Source: a virus
IMG/VR virus record: IMGVR_UViG_3300024059_000023
Location: 1 to 28,556 of that record
Reading direction: 5' to 3' (one strand)
DNA: 28,556 nt
Position 1 is the stretch's first letter. The number at the start of each line of letters is the position of its first letter. Under the pieces are notes generated by a model that was not told the origin of the DNA, made no database searches, and was given only the letters and a program-made list of their open reading frames with translations. Both the position numbers and the translations under genes were made by a program. This document shows positions 14,582 through 19,861 of the stretch, one piece after another.

Positions 14582-14851
14582 CTAGTCCACCAAGCCATCC
14601 AGCGAGTCAAAGTCAAAGCTATACGAATGAATCCGCATCCGATAGATATCCTCGTCCGACAGTACACTCAACTCAGGTAGCTTACTCAACTCATCTGGGT
14701 CTACATCCTTGTACACCTTGTGACCAGTCAGCGGATCATTACTCCATACAACAACCCTACCACCAGATGTAACTCCAGATACAACGTGTAGTCCATAGCT
14801 CACCTTATCACTCCTATATATAACTGGGTCGCCCTCTTTGAAATCTTCCAT
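14582..14851 (-). CDS. Small hypothetical protein, first leftward gene of the divergent spacer
   Basis: 89 residues, acidic C-terminus. EGDPVIYRSDKVSYGLHVVSGVTSGGRVVVWSND (6-39) reads as a small SH3-like barrel, then an acidic helical tail (SDEDIYRMRIHSYSFDFDSLDGLVD). No family. It is the first leftward gene after the noncoding spacer and has a near-consensus promoter four bases before its ATG, so it is probably expressed early. Confidence 0.7.
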   Translation of the reverse strand: MEDFKEGDPVIYRSDKVSYGLHVVSGVTSGGRVVVWSNDPLTGHKVYKDVDPDELSKLPELSVLSDEDIYRMRIHSYSFDFDSLDGLVD

Positions 14852-14855
14852 ACCA

Positions 14856-14887
14856 TAAAGATAAACATTACATATCAGAGTGACAAA
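14856..14887 (-). promoter_or_regulatory. Near-consensus promoter, TTTG-N20-TATCTTTA
   Basis: Minus strand: TTTG (14887-14884), 20 bp, TATCTTTA (14863-14856), one mismatch to TAnnTTTG. It ends four bases before the ATG at 14851, so initiation would give a leaderless or nearly leaderless mRNA. Confidence 0.45.
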
Positions 14888-14907
14888 TATGCCGATGACA
14901 AACTCTG

Positions 14908-15163
14908 TGTCGAAAAAACCTAGTGTTTACGGGGGTTGTGTCGAATCGACATTTTGCTGTGTCGTTTTATTTTTAGCTAACTTGTTGATAGTCAGTGGGA
15001 TGTCGAAAATGACAACTTTTTAGGGCAATATTACTTTTTTATTCTATATTATTTTAAAATTATTTTTTTTTTTTTTTTTTTTTTTTAAGGTTAAAAACGA
15101 CATTATCGACATCTCTCTAAGAACCAGTAAGTTAGAAGACATCAAATCGACATACTACCGACA
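14908..15163. repeat. Cluster of TGTCGA/TCGACA dyads
   Basis: TGTCGA or TCGACA occurs at 14908, 14939, 14946, 15001, 15106 and 15147, with near copies at 15098 and 15158. TGTCGA-A-TCGACA at 14939-14951 is a perfect dyad. TGTCGAAAATG at 15001-15011 faces its inverted copy (one mismatch) at 15101-15111. Probable operator or origin-binding sites. Confidence 0.7.
15063..15086. repeat. 24-base T homopolymer
   Basis: A run of 24 consecutive T, framed by further A/T-only sequence (15016-15086), lies between the two arms of the TGTCGAAAATG inverted repeat. Such a tract melts easily and is also prone to sequencing length error. Confidence 0.9.
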
Positions 15164-15385
15164 CAGATGGGACGTTTTTTGTCACAGATGCTATATACCG
15201 ATACTTTTTTGTGGTGTTAGGTATGTGGAGGTTTTGGGTAATAAATCGATTTTTTGAAAAATTTTTTCAAAGGAAAAACGAAAAACTTTTTGAGGGGTGG
15301 GGGGTTGGATTTGAAATTCCCTAGGGATATTTTTGGGGTTTTCTTGTTGTGATCTGAAGGGGTGTTTGTTCTCCAGATAGATAAC

Positions 15386-15776
15386 CACCGACCGATCTTA
15401 CGTCCGACCGATCCGTATATATGTTGGTCTATAGGTTGAGGGCTCCTCCTCCTGCTCCTGTGGTGAAACTACGGGTTAACAAATTTGAACAAGAATGTTA
15501 AGAATTGAACATGAGTGTATGGTATATAACTTAGATCCTAGAATATAACGCCTATTTAACATAATGTACGCACTGAGAATCGCCTGTACGATTTTGAACT
15601 GGACTATTTCCCGTACACGCAAATTTAACGCAATCCTCGGCCATTGGTATCAGCCCGATGCAGAGCAATGTTAAGAATTTAACACCGACCGACCTAACTG
15701 TTAAAATATAAACAAAGCCAGCCGATCACCTGAAAACCATAGCAAAACCAAGGGATCGACCGACCGACCGACCGAT
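15386..15776. repeat. Dispersed CCGACCGA repeats
   Basis: CCGACCGA/CCGACCGAC occurs near 15387-15396, 15402-15411, 15683-15692 and as a tandem GACC run at 15752-15776. A related GATCGGTCGAG lies in the leader hairpin at 11045-11055. Tetranucleotide slippage may explain the tandem run. Confidence 0.6.
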
Positions 15777-15849
15777 AGCTTTTATCTATAGTCCTGACTC
15801 TTGTATAGGTTTTCCTTATGAAGATCATCAAATATACGGGGATATCTTC

Positions 15850-15927
15850 GCCAATATTCTTAGATTATTGCCAATATAATTAGCTTTCATTGCCAATATA
15901 TTTAGCTTTTTTTACTAATATTTTTAG
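15850..15927 (+). repeat. Four iteron-like direct repeats
   Basis: GCCAATATnnTTAG at 15850-15863, 15870-15883 and 15892-15905, and a degenerate ACTAATATTTTTAG at 15914-15927. Start-to-start spacing is 20, 22 and 22 bp, about two helical turns, so bound proteins would line up on one face. GATATC sites flank the array (15841 and about 15941). Confidence 0.7.
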
Positions 15928-16087
15928 TTTTATGCTAACAGATATCGGGTTAAACCAGTCCCATACTTCCCCCCACCAAATTATTTTTTTATTTTTTTTG
16001 TTAAAATCCTAACATCGACATCTCAGTATTTATGGGGGTTGTAGAGGTACATCGGTGGGTTTGTTAATTTTTGAACATCTTTTTTCA

Positions 16088-16117
16088 TTGTCATTCCAGA
16101 TATGTGCCTTATATTTG
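16088..16117 (+). promoter_or_regulatory. Bacteroidota-type promoter for rightward genes
   Basis: TTG (16088-16090), 19 bp, TATATTTG (16110-16117), a full -7 match. The transcript would begin near 16124, run through two direct copies of ACGRTGCACA (16126-16135, 16137-16146), then through the structured RNA at 16172-16383 and into the HExxH gene at 16414. Confidence 0.7.
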
Positions 16118-16171
16118 AACCGTAAACGATGCACAAACGGTGCACACAGATTTACAGAGTTCTTTGACATC

Positions 16172-16283
16172 ATGCATTATATAGTCTAGTACTAACGACT
16201 GTAAGTCGGTCCTCAAAGGATCGCATCGCCTGTAAGTTGGAGCAGGCTTTAATCGGAATTTCTCCTCTACCTATATAATGCAT
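16172..16283 (+). ncRNA. Structured RNA, 13-bp closed multibranch domain
   Basis: ATGCATTATATAG (16172-16184) pairs perfectly with CTATATAATGCAT (16271-16283). Inside are three hairpins: CGACT/AGTCG (16196-16208), TCCT/AGGA (16210-16220) and GCCTG/CAGGC (16228-16247), plus a weak GGA/TCC. Two internal segments repeat CGnCTGTAAGTnGG (16196 and 16228). It lies 48 bases after the predicted transcription start. It could be a leader switch, a stable small RNA or a processing signal; I do not recognise a known RNA family. Confidence 0.65.
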
Positions 16284-16298
16284 ACGGAAAGCAATCGA

Positions 16299-16383
16299 GT
16301 CCGCCTAATGCGGTGTGGACGTTAAGCCAAACGCATTACCCATTGAACGGTTAGCCGTTACTCAGTTCGTTACTGACAATGGG
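16299..16383 (+). ncRNA. Structured leader: switchable hairpin plus three-way junction
   Basis: GTCCGC/GTGGAC (16299-16320) forms a hairpin that competes with TAATGCG/CGCATTA (16306-16312 with 16332-16338). Next, CCCATTG/CAATGGG (16339-16345, 16377-16383) encloses two 5-bp hairpins, AACGG-TTAG-CCGTT and TCAGT-TCGTT-ACTGA, with almost no linker: a clean three-way junction. It ends 30 bases before the ATG at 16414. Confidence 0.65.
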
Positions 16384-16413
16384 AGCTAACAAACAATAAC
16401 TAAATTTAATATT

Positions 16414-16824
16414 ATGAGAAATTTACCAGTAGGAGCAAGAAACAGAAATGCAAACAAGACAGGATTTAACTACAAAGTTAACCAGATGAATGATGAAACA
16501 TATACGCTTAGAAGGAATGTAATGTCAGTGATATATGAAGCTAAGAACAAAGGATTTAAGCTACCGAGAATTGAAGTAAGAATCGTTTCTGGAGGGGATA
16601 AAAAGATATGTGGTTATGCTTATTTGAGTAGTAACGTAATCCACATTACTGAGAAGTATTCAAAGTATGATTCTGATACATTAACTGCATTGGTGCTGCA
16701 TGAAATTGTACATGCAGTAACTGGATTTATGCATGATGATAAGTGTTACTTAATGAATCCATATATAAAAGTAAAGCCAGATTTGACCAAGACATGGAAA
16801 TCGTTTGCTAAGTACATCAAATAG
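16414..16824 (+). CDS. HExxH metalloprotease-like protein
   Basis: 136 residues. TALVLHEIVHAVTGFMHDD (91-109) carries a zinc-protease HExxH (H96, E97, H100) and a third His at 107, followed by CYLMNPY, which recalls the Met-turn of metzincins (M114). The third His is six residues after HExxH instead of the metzincin five, so it may instead be SprT-like. The N-terminus is basic (RNLPVGARNRNANKTGFNY). As the first rightward gene, behind a structured leader, it is likely early; it might cleave a host protein. Protease activity is inferred from the motif alone. Confidence 0.7.
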   Translation: MRNLPVGARNRNANKTGFNYKVNQMNDETYTLRRNVMSVIYEAKNKGFKLPRIEVRIVSGGDKKICGYAYLSSNVIHITEKYSKYDSDTLTALVLHEIVHAVTGFMHDDKCYLMNPYIKVKPDLTKTWKSFAKYIK

Positions 16825-16855
16825 ACTAAGCAAGCATAAACAGTAAATCACCTTG

Positions 16856-16879
16856 CCTCGAATCAGAAACGGTTCGGGG
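16856..16879 (+). promoter_or_regulatory. Intergenic hairpin B
   Basis: CCTCGAA (16856-16862) pairs with TTCGGGG (16873-16879, one G-U) around a 10-base loop, followed by TTTTGGTGGTAGAAACAAT and the leader of the micro-gene at 16912. It shares the downstream GGTGGTAGAAACAA text with hairpins at 18576 and, partly, 17959 and 20725, but not their exact fold. Confidence 0.6.
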
Positions 16880-16911
16880 TTTTGGTGGTAGAAACAATTA
16901 AAACATAAATT

Positions 16912-17004
16912 ATGAATAAGACAATTAAAATACTAGCACTACAGAAAAAAGTAGAAGAATTAAACAAGGAAATAATAAGGTTGAACAATTTAATAAAAAA
17001 ATAG
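16912..17004 (+). CDS. Micro-gene, 30-residue leucine-zipper-like peptide (copy 1)
   Basis: Starts MNKTIKILALQKKVEELNK and ends RLNNLIKK. One amphipathic helix with Leu/Ile/Val at heptad positions and Lys/Glu elsewhere, so it may dimerise or bind a partner coil. A paralogue differing at only a few residues lies at 18026-18115, and conservation of the protein through mostly silent base changes argues that it is translated. Four bases separate its stop from the next ATG. Confidence 0.7.
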   Translation: MNKTIKILALQKKVEELNKEIIRLNNLIKK

Positions 17005-17008
17005 AATT

Positions 17009-17269
17009 ATGAACTTATCAGAATTAGCCGTATTGAGAAAGATGTTAAAACATCTAGAAAAAGATCAAATAAATAGTATAAGACTTATGCTATTAGATGA
17101 AAAAACTAAAATTGCTATTGAAATTGCAGACAACAAAGAACATTTTGGGGCAGATACTCTTGAAGAAAGATATGATTCTGTCAAATATATGATTAAACAA
17201 ATTGATTTTGTTAATCATAGATCAATTGATGAGCAATTATTTCCTAACACTGTAAAACAAGCAATATGA
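17009..17269 (+). CDS. Small helical hypothetical protein
   Basis: 86 residues, mostly helical (LSELAVLRKMLKHLEKDQINSIRLMLLDEKTKIAIEIADN, then a second amphipathic segment). Leader AAATAGAATTATG. Its stop overlaps the next micro-gene (ATGA). No recognised family; the leader shared with other genes in this block suggests membership in the same cassette series. Confidence 0.7.
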   Translation: MNLSELAVLRKMLKHLEKDQINSIRLMLLDEKTKIAIEIADNKEHFGADTLEERYDSVKYMIKQIDFVNHRSIDEQLFPNTVKQAI

Positions 17270-17364
17270 AAACTGAAACACTAATGAAATTATGGATGGG
17301 AGCATTGATCGGCTCTGTAGTATTAGGGATTGTATGGAATGTAATTATTGAATGTAGTAAATAA
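17266..17364 (+). CDS. Micro-gene, single-pass membrane peptide
   Basis: 32 residues starting MKTETLMKLWMGALIGSVVL. One hydrophobic segment (about 9-28), a short charged start and an ECSK end. The ATG overlaps the upstream stop. Many phages make such small membrane peptides early to alter the host envelope or block superinfection; here that is only a suggestion. Confidence 0.6.
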   Translation: MKTETLMKLWMGALIGSVVLGIVWNVIIECSK

Positions 17365-17372
17365 ATAGAGAT

Positions 17373-17612
17373 ATGAACCAAGCAGTATACAACCACAAGA
17401 AGAAAAATTACGATCGCCTTTGCGCTGAACAGAACAAGGCATCGAGAGCAGTTAAGAACTACCAGTACGAACTGCGCCATAGATTCGTTTTAACGGACGA
17501 AGAGCGATTCAAATTGCTGGAGCTAGAGCATGCGAACGAACAGCTAGTTGAACGCTGTGATGCGCTTGCAGATGAGTTACTTACCTTCGAGTTATTCGGA
17601 GAACTGGTCTAA
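17373..17612 (+). CDS. Small coiled-coil protein
   Basis: 79 residues, almost all helix with heptad-like leucines (ERFKLLELEHANEQLVERCDALADELLTFELFGELV, 44-79) and a basic first third (NHKKKNYDRLCAEQNKASRAVKN). No enzyme motif. Base composition is noticeably richer in G+C than in the genes just before it. Function unknown. Confidence 0.65.
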   Translation: MNQAVYNHKKKNYDRLCAEQNKASRAVKNYQYELRHRFVLTDEERFKLLELEHANEQLVERCDALADELLTFELFGELV

Positions 17613-17644
17613 GCCAGTATAAACAGTCATTAGGCTTAGAGCGT

Positions 17645-17660
17645 CACTCCTTCGGGAGTG
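17645..17660 (+). promoter_or_regulatory. Intergenic hairpin C with UUCG tetraloop
   Basis: CACTCC-TTCG-GGAGTG: a perfect 6-bp stem closed by the very stable cUUCGg tetraloop, 30 bases before the ATG at 17690. It occupies the same place as the GNRA hairpins of the neighbouring cassettes. There is no T-run, so simple termination is unlikely. Confidence 0.75.
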
Positions 17661-17689
17661 GGTTGAACAAACAATTTAAAATTAGAATT

Positions 17690-17950
17690 ATGAGACACGT
17701 AACAATTAGTCCAGTACAAGTACTGGTGAACAAGGTAAATGCAAGACAAAAATTTGTCAAGATCTTAAGACCTGAAATTAAGACGGAATCACCATTGATC
17801 AACACAATCTATGAAGGCAAAAATCCTTCGTATGACTGCAACGACATGGGGCTAAGGATTCTCAACTTGATTGAAGATGAAAATGTGATTGCTATCATAG
17901 GTGATCACGTTGGAGGTAATTACGAACTCACCTCGATAGTGAATGCATAA
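17690..17950 (+). CDS. Small hypothetical protein
   Basis: 86 residues from MRHVTISPVQVLVNKV; a TTG at 17663 would extend into the leader and is rejected because the AAAATTAGAATTATG leader matches its neighbours. Alpha/beta, ending EDENVIAIIGDHVGGNYELTSIVNA, which looks like a small domain with a buried strand and Gly-turn. No family recognised. Confidence 0.7.
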   Translation: MRHVTISPVQVLVNKVNARQKFVKILRPEIKTESPLINTIYEGKNPSYDCNDMGLRILNLIEDENVIAIIGDHVGGNYELTSIVNA

Positions 17951-17958
17951 ACATTAAA

Positions 17959-17990
17959 CCCCGTAACGACTCGGAAGAGGATCGGCGGGG
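17959..17990 (+). ncRNA. GNRA-type hairpin element, copy D
   Basis: Fold: outer stem CCCCGT/GCGGGG, two-base 5' bulge AA, CGA/TCG, CTC/GAG, loop GGAA, two-base 3' bulge GA. The same plan recurs at 18576-18607 and 20725-20754 with paired changes in the outer stem. It is followed by the leader of the micro-gene at 18026; 27 bases around that start match the leader at 16391-16417. Confidence 0.75.
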
Positions 17991-18025
17991 TTAAGTGGGT
18001 AGAAACAATAACTAAATTTAATATT

Positions 18026-18115
18026 ATGAAGACAATAAAAATATTAGCACTAGAAAAAAAAGTAGAGGAATTAAGTAAGGAAATAATAAGGTTAAAGAAT
18101 TTAATAAAAAAATAA
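18026..18115 (+). CDS. Micro-gene, 29-residue leucine-zipper-like peptide (copy 2)
   Basis: Starts MKTIKILALEKKVEELSKE and ends RLKNLIKK. Paralogue of the peptide at 16912-17004, with the same heptad pattern and Lys/Glu-rich surface. It too is preceded by a hairpin-plus-leader and followed within three bases by the next gene. Probably a small dimerising helix; partner unknown. Confidence 0.7.
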   Translation: MKTIKILALEKKVEELSKEIIRLKNLIKK

Positions 18116-18118
18116 ATT

Positions 18119-18532
18119 ATGAAGTACACAACATTGAATGCCGAGGACATGGCACAAAACGAATTAACATCTATTTACGCTGAGATTCAGACAGCGTTAA
18201 ACTGCGGACTGACTGAGTTAACGGTAGAGATGACAATCGGAGTGAATAGAACGCTAACAGACCTTAGAGGATTTTTAGAATACTACACCGGAGGGTTAAA
18301 TTCTACCTACGCAGAGGGTGGAGAGATAGAAGATGTTGATTATGGAGATTACATTGATTTAGGAAGTAAAGGCAAAAAATACTTCAAACAATGGGATGGA
18401 GCAAGAATGATTGTTGTTGATTCTATTGATGATGTAGACACTTCAAAAGGCTCGTCTGTTTACCCCGAATCATTTGTGAAAATTATTGAAAAATATGATG
18501 AAGACGAATCCTACGCAGAGGGTGGAGAATGA
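18119..18532 (+). CDS. Hypothetical protein with repeated YAEGGE motif
   Basis: 137 residues. An N-terminal helical region (1-60) ends at YAEGGE (63-68), then comes a compact alpha/beta segment (DYIDLGSKGKKYFKQWDGARMIVVDSIDDV) and a second YAEGGE as the very last residues. The two motifs are encoded by an exact 19-base repeat (18306-18324, 18510-18528), in frame. This suggests that a shorter protein ending at the first motif gained a second domain by repeat-mediated insertion. No function recognised. Confidence 0.7.
   Translation: MKYTTLNAEDMAQNELTSIYAEIQTALNCGLTELTVEMTIGVNRTLTDLRGFLEYYTGGLNSTYAEGGEIEDVDYGDYIDLGSKGKKYFKQWDGARMIVVDSIDDVDTSKGSSVYPESFVKIIEKYDEDESYAEGGE
18306..18528 (+). repeat. 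19-base direct repeat inside the YAEGGE gene
   Basis: CCTACGCAGAGGGTGGAGA occurs at 18306-18324 and 18510-18528, 204 bases (68 codons) apart, keeping frame. The second copy runs straight into the stop codon. Confidence 0.9.
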
Positions 18533-18575
18533 TCCTAAAGTAAACTGTCTAACAATTTTTTGCATCCAACATACA

Positions 18576-18607
18576 GCAGGTACCGACTCGAAAGAGGTTC
18601 GACCTGC
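18576..18607 (+). ncRNA. GNRA-type hairpin element, copy E
   Basis: Outer stem GCAGGT/ACCTGC, 5' bulge AC, CGA/TCG, CTC/GAG, loop GAAA, 3' bulge GT. The outer stem is quite different from copies D and F yet fully paired. It is followed by TTTTGGTGGTAGAAACAAT and then 20 bases (18621-18640) identical to the 3' end of micro-gene copy 1. Confidence 0.78.
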
Positions 18608-18644
18608 TTTTGGTGGTAGAAACAATTTAATAAAAAAATAAATT

Positions 18645-18905
18645 ATGAAATTAAGCAATAGAGAGTACTTATTCATCATGGTGGAGCAAGGGGATAAGGT
18701 AGAGGTAGTTATTACCTTAGATGAGCTCCTACAAGTCGATGAAAACAAATCAGAGTACGAATACATCTACGCAATTCAAGATGACATCGACTATGTGCTA
18801 GACCTTCATGTTGGTCAGTCAATTTATTTCTCTCCAGATAGAAATTATCCTTCATCTGGCGCAGACCTGAATGATCCTAAAGGAATTTTTATACGAATTA
18901 AATAA
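18645..18905 (+). CDS. Small acidic hypothetical protein
   Basis: 86 residues, acidic, beta-rich: VEQGDKVEVVITLDELLQVDENKSEYEYIYAIQDDIDYVLDLHVGQSIYFSPDR. The end (PSSGADLNDPKGIFIRIK) looks like a last strand. No motif. It has the hairpin E leader, and its stop is eight bases before the next start. Confidence 0.65.
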   Translation: MKLSNREYLFIMVEQGDKVEVVITLDELLQVDENKSEYEYIYAIQDDIDYVLDLHVGQSIYFSPDRNYPSSGADLNDPKGIFIRIK

Positions 18906-18912
18906 GGTGGTT

Positions 18913-19203
18913 ATGAATTTAGAAGAGAAAGTAAAGCAAGGTCTTGAGGAGGCCATCTGTAGTAGAGGTAAACGCAAAGGAATGCTGAAAGCTAAATGTC
19001 CTCCGATTAACACATATGGCAGTGCTGTATGGTCAGCTATACAGTCTTATAGTAATCCGTACAAGGTTGGACTTGGACATATGTTTTTCATGGATAAAGA
19101 CAAGAGAGAGGTATACAATTATCTTATAGAAGAAGGTAAGCATGTAAACCTAACGACATTCGATAGCGATGCAAATGTATTAAGAGAGTTAAATTTAATG
19201 TGA
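18913..19203 (+). CDS. Small hypothetical protein
   Basis: 96 residues from MNLEEKVKQGLEEAI, chosen over an upstream in-frame ATG (18871) because AAGGTGG precedes it and the upstream start overlaps the previous gene. Mixed helix and loop with a basic GKRKGMLKAKCPPINTYG patch and an aromatic HMFFMDKDKREVYNYL segment. No family recognised. Confidence 0.65.
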   Translation: MNLEEKVKQGLEEAICSRGKRKGMLKAKCPPINTYGSAVWSAIQSYSNPYKVGLGHMFFMDKDKREVYNYLIEEGKHVNLTTFDSDANVLRELNLM

Positions 19204-19204
19204 T

Positions 19205-19561
19205 ATGAAAGGACATTTTTTGAACATAGGACTAACGATTGGAGTTGATACTTTGACTCAAAATGCAGGTGAAAAAATACTACCTGAGACGGTGGCAAAT
19301 CAGCTGTCTGAGGTGCTAAAAAAAATGGTGCTAGTAACTGATCGAAATTTAGTTGAGGAGGATACGTTGGTGGTTGAGTTGATCAGACCATTGGATTCAT
19401 TTTCTATAGGTCACCTGATTAAGGTCTTAGGTCAGAAATCTATACCACAGTTATCTGACGGTAAAGGTCAGATGCATGGATCAAAAGAATGGGGCGAATT
19501 TGACCCGTATTTTTTTATTATGAACGATGGCAAGAGATTGTCAGAAAAAAATAAGCTATGA
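19205..19561 (+). CDS. Hypothetical protein
   Basis: 118 residues. Two likely helices (QNAGEKILPETVANQLSEVLKKM) between beta strands (FLNIGLTIGVD, EDTLVVELIRPL), then a Gly-rich segment (GKGQMHGSKEWGEFD). Begins one base after the previous stop and overlaps the next gene (ATGA), so it is in a tight operon. Function unknown. Confidence 0.65.
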   Translation: MKGHFLNIGLTIGVDTLTQNAGEKILPETVANQLSEVLKKMVLVTDRNLVEEDTLVVELIRPLDSFSIGHLIKVLGQKSIPQLSDGKGQMHGSKEWGEFDPYFFIMNDGKRLSEKNKL

Positions 19562-19848
19562 ATTTTGAAGACAAAGTAATAAGAATGGAAAACGGAACCA
19601 GAGGTGGAGGAATTGAGATTGATCTGTCAGGTTTTGGATATCCTGACGGAGAGAAGATGTCGGCATACCAAAACTACTTAGGAGGTGGAATGTTGGGGTC
19701 AATCCAAAATAGCTGCACGATCAGCAACTGGATGAACGACAATAAGCTACTAAAGATCGCCTCTGAGCTATCCAAATATTATTATTACCTTACTGGTCAG
19801 GAGACGGATTATAGCTCACTACAGGAGCGATTAGGCAGTGCTTACTAA
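19558..19848 (+). CDS. Hypothetical protein, Gly-rich start
   Basis: 96 residues: ENGTRGGGIEIDLSGFGYPDGEKMSAYQNYLGGGMLGSIQNSC, then a helical second half rich in Tyr (ASELSKYYYYLTGQETDYSSLQERL). No motif or membrane segment. Translationally coupled to the gene before it. Confidence 0.65.
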   Translation: MNFEDKVIRMENGTRGGGIEIDLSGFGYPDGEKMSAYQNYLGGGMLGSIQNSCTISNWMNDNKLLKIASELSKYYYYLTGQETDYSSLQERLGSAY

Positions 19849-19861
19849 AAAAAATAGAATT

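Larger units (their letters stand above)
15475..16120. repeat. Recurrent TTTRAAC-type motif
   Basis: [A/T]TT[G/T]AAC or TTTAAC appears at 15483-15490, 15504-15510, 15554-15560, 15592-15599, 15623-15629, 15677-15683, about 16069-16076 and 16113-16120. Three belong to longer dyads of the form GTTAA-n-AATT-n-AAC (15475-15490, 15497-15510, 15670-15683). All are on the same strand, which suggests a functional site rather than chance A/T-richness. Confidence 0.5.
14852..16413. other. 1.56-kb noncoding divergent spacer
   Basis: No convincing gene on either strand; the longest frame (15191-15388, minus) is low-complexity and is rejected. The spacer separates all leftward genes from all rightward genes and holds, in order: a leftward promoter, a cluster of TGTCGA/TCGACA dyads with a 24-T tract, a G-rich stretch (15230-15340), CCGACCGA and TTTRAAC repeats, four iteron-like repeats, a T-rich tract ending in ATCGACATCT, a rightward promoter, and a structured RNA leader. 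Together these suggest a control region that may include the replication origin. Origin function is inference. Confidence 0.7.

Noticed and set aside
15230-15340. G-quadruplex in the G-rich stretch
   Set aside because: Only one long G tract (GGGGTGGGGGG) with poorly spaced partners; not a convincing four-tract motif.
15191-15388. 65-codon minus-strand frame in the divergent spacer
   Set aside because: Low-complexity Lys/Phe/Pro/Gln content, no leader or ribosome site, overlaps homopolymer-rich text, and nothing similar to a known family.
15752-15776. Tandem GACC units considered as a CRISPR or recombination array
   Set aside because: Four-base slippage repeat with no spacers; no cas genes in the window.
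16339-16383. Hammerhead or other self-cleaving ribozyme in the three-way junction
   Set aside because: The conserved hammerhead core (CUGAnGA and GAAA) is absent at the junction.
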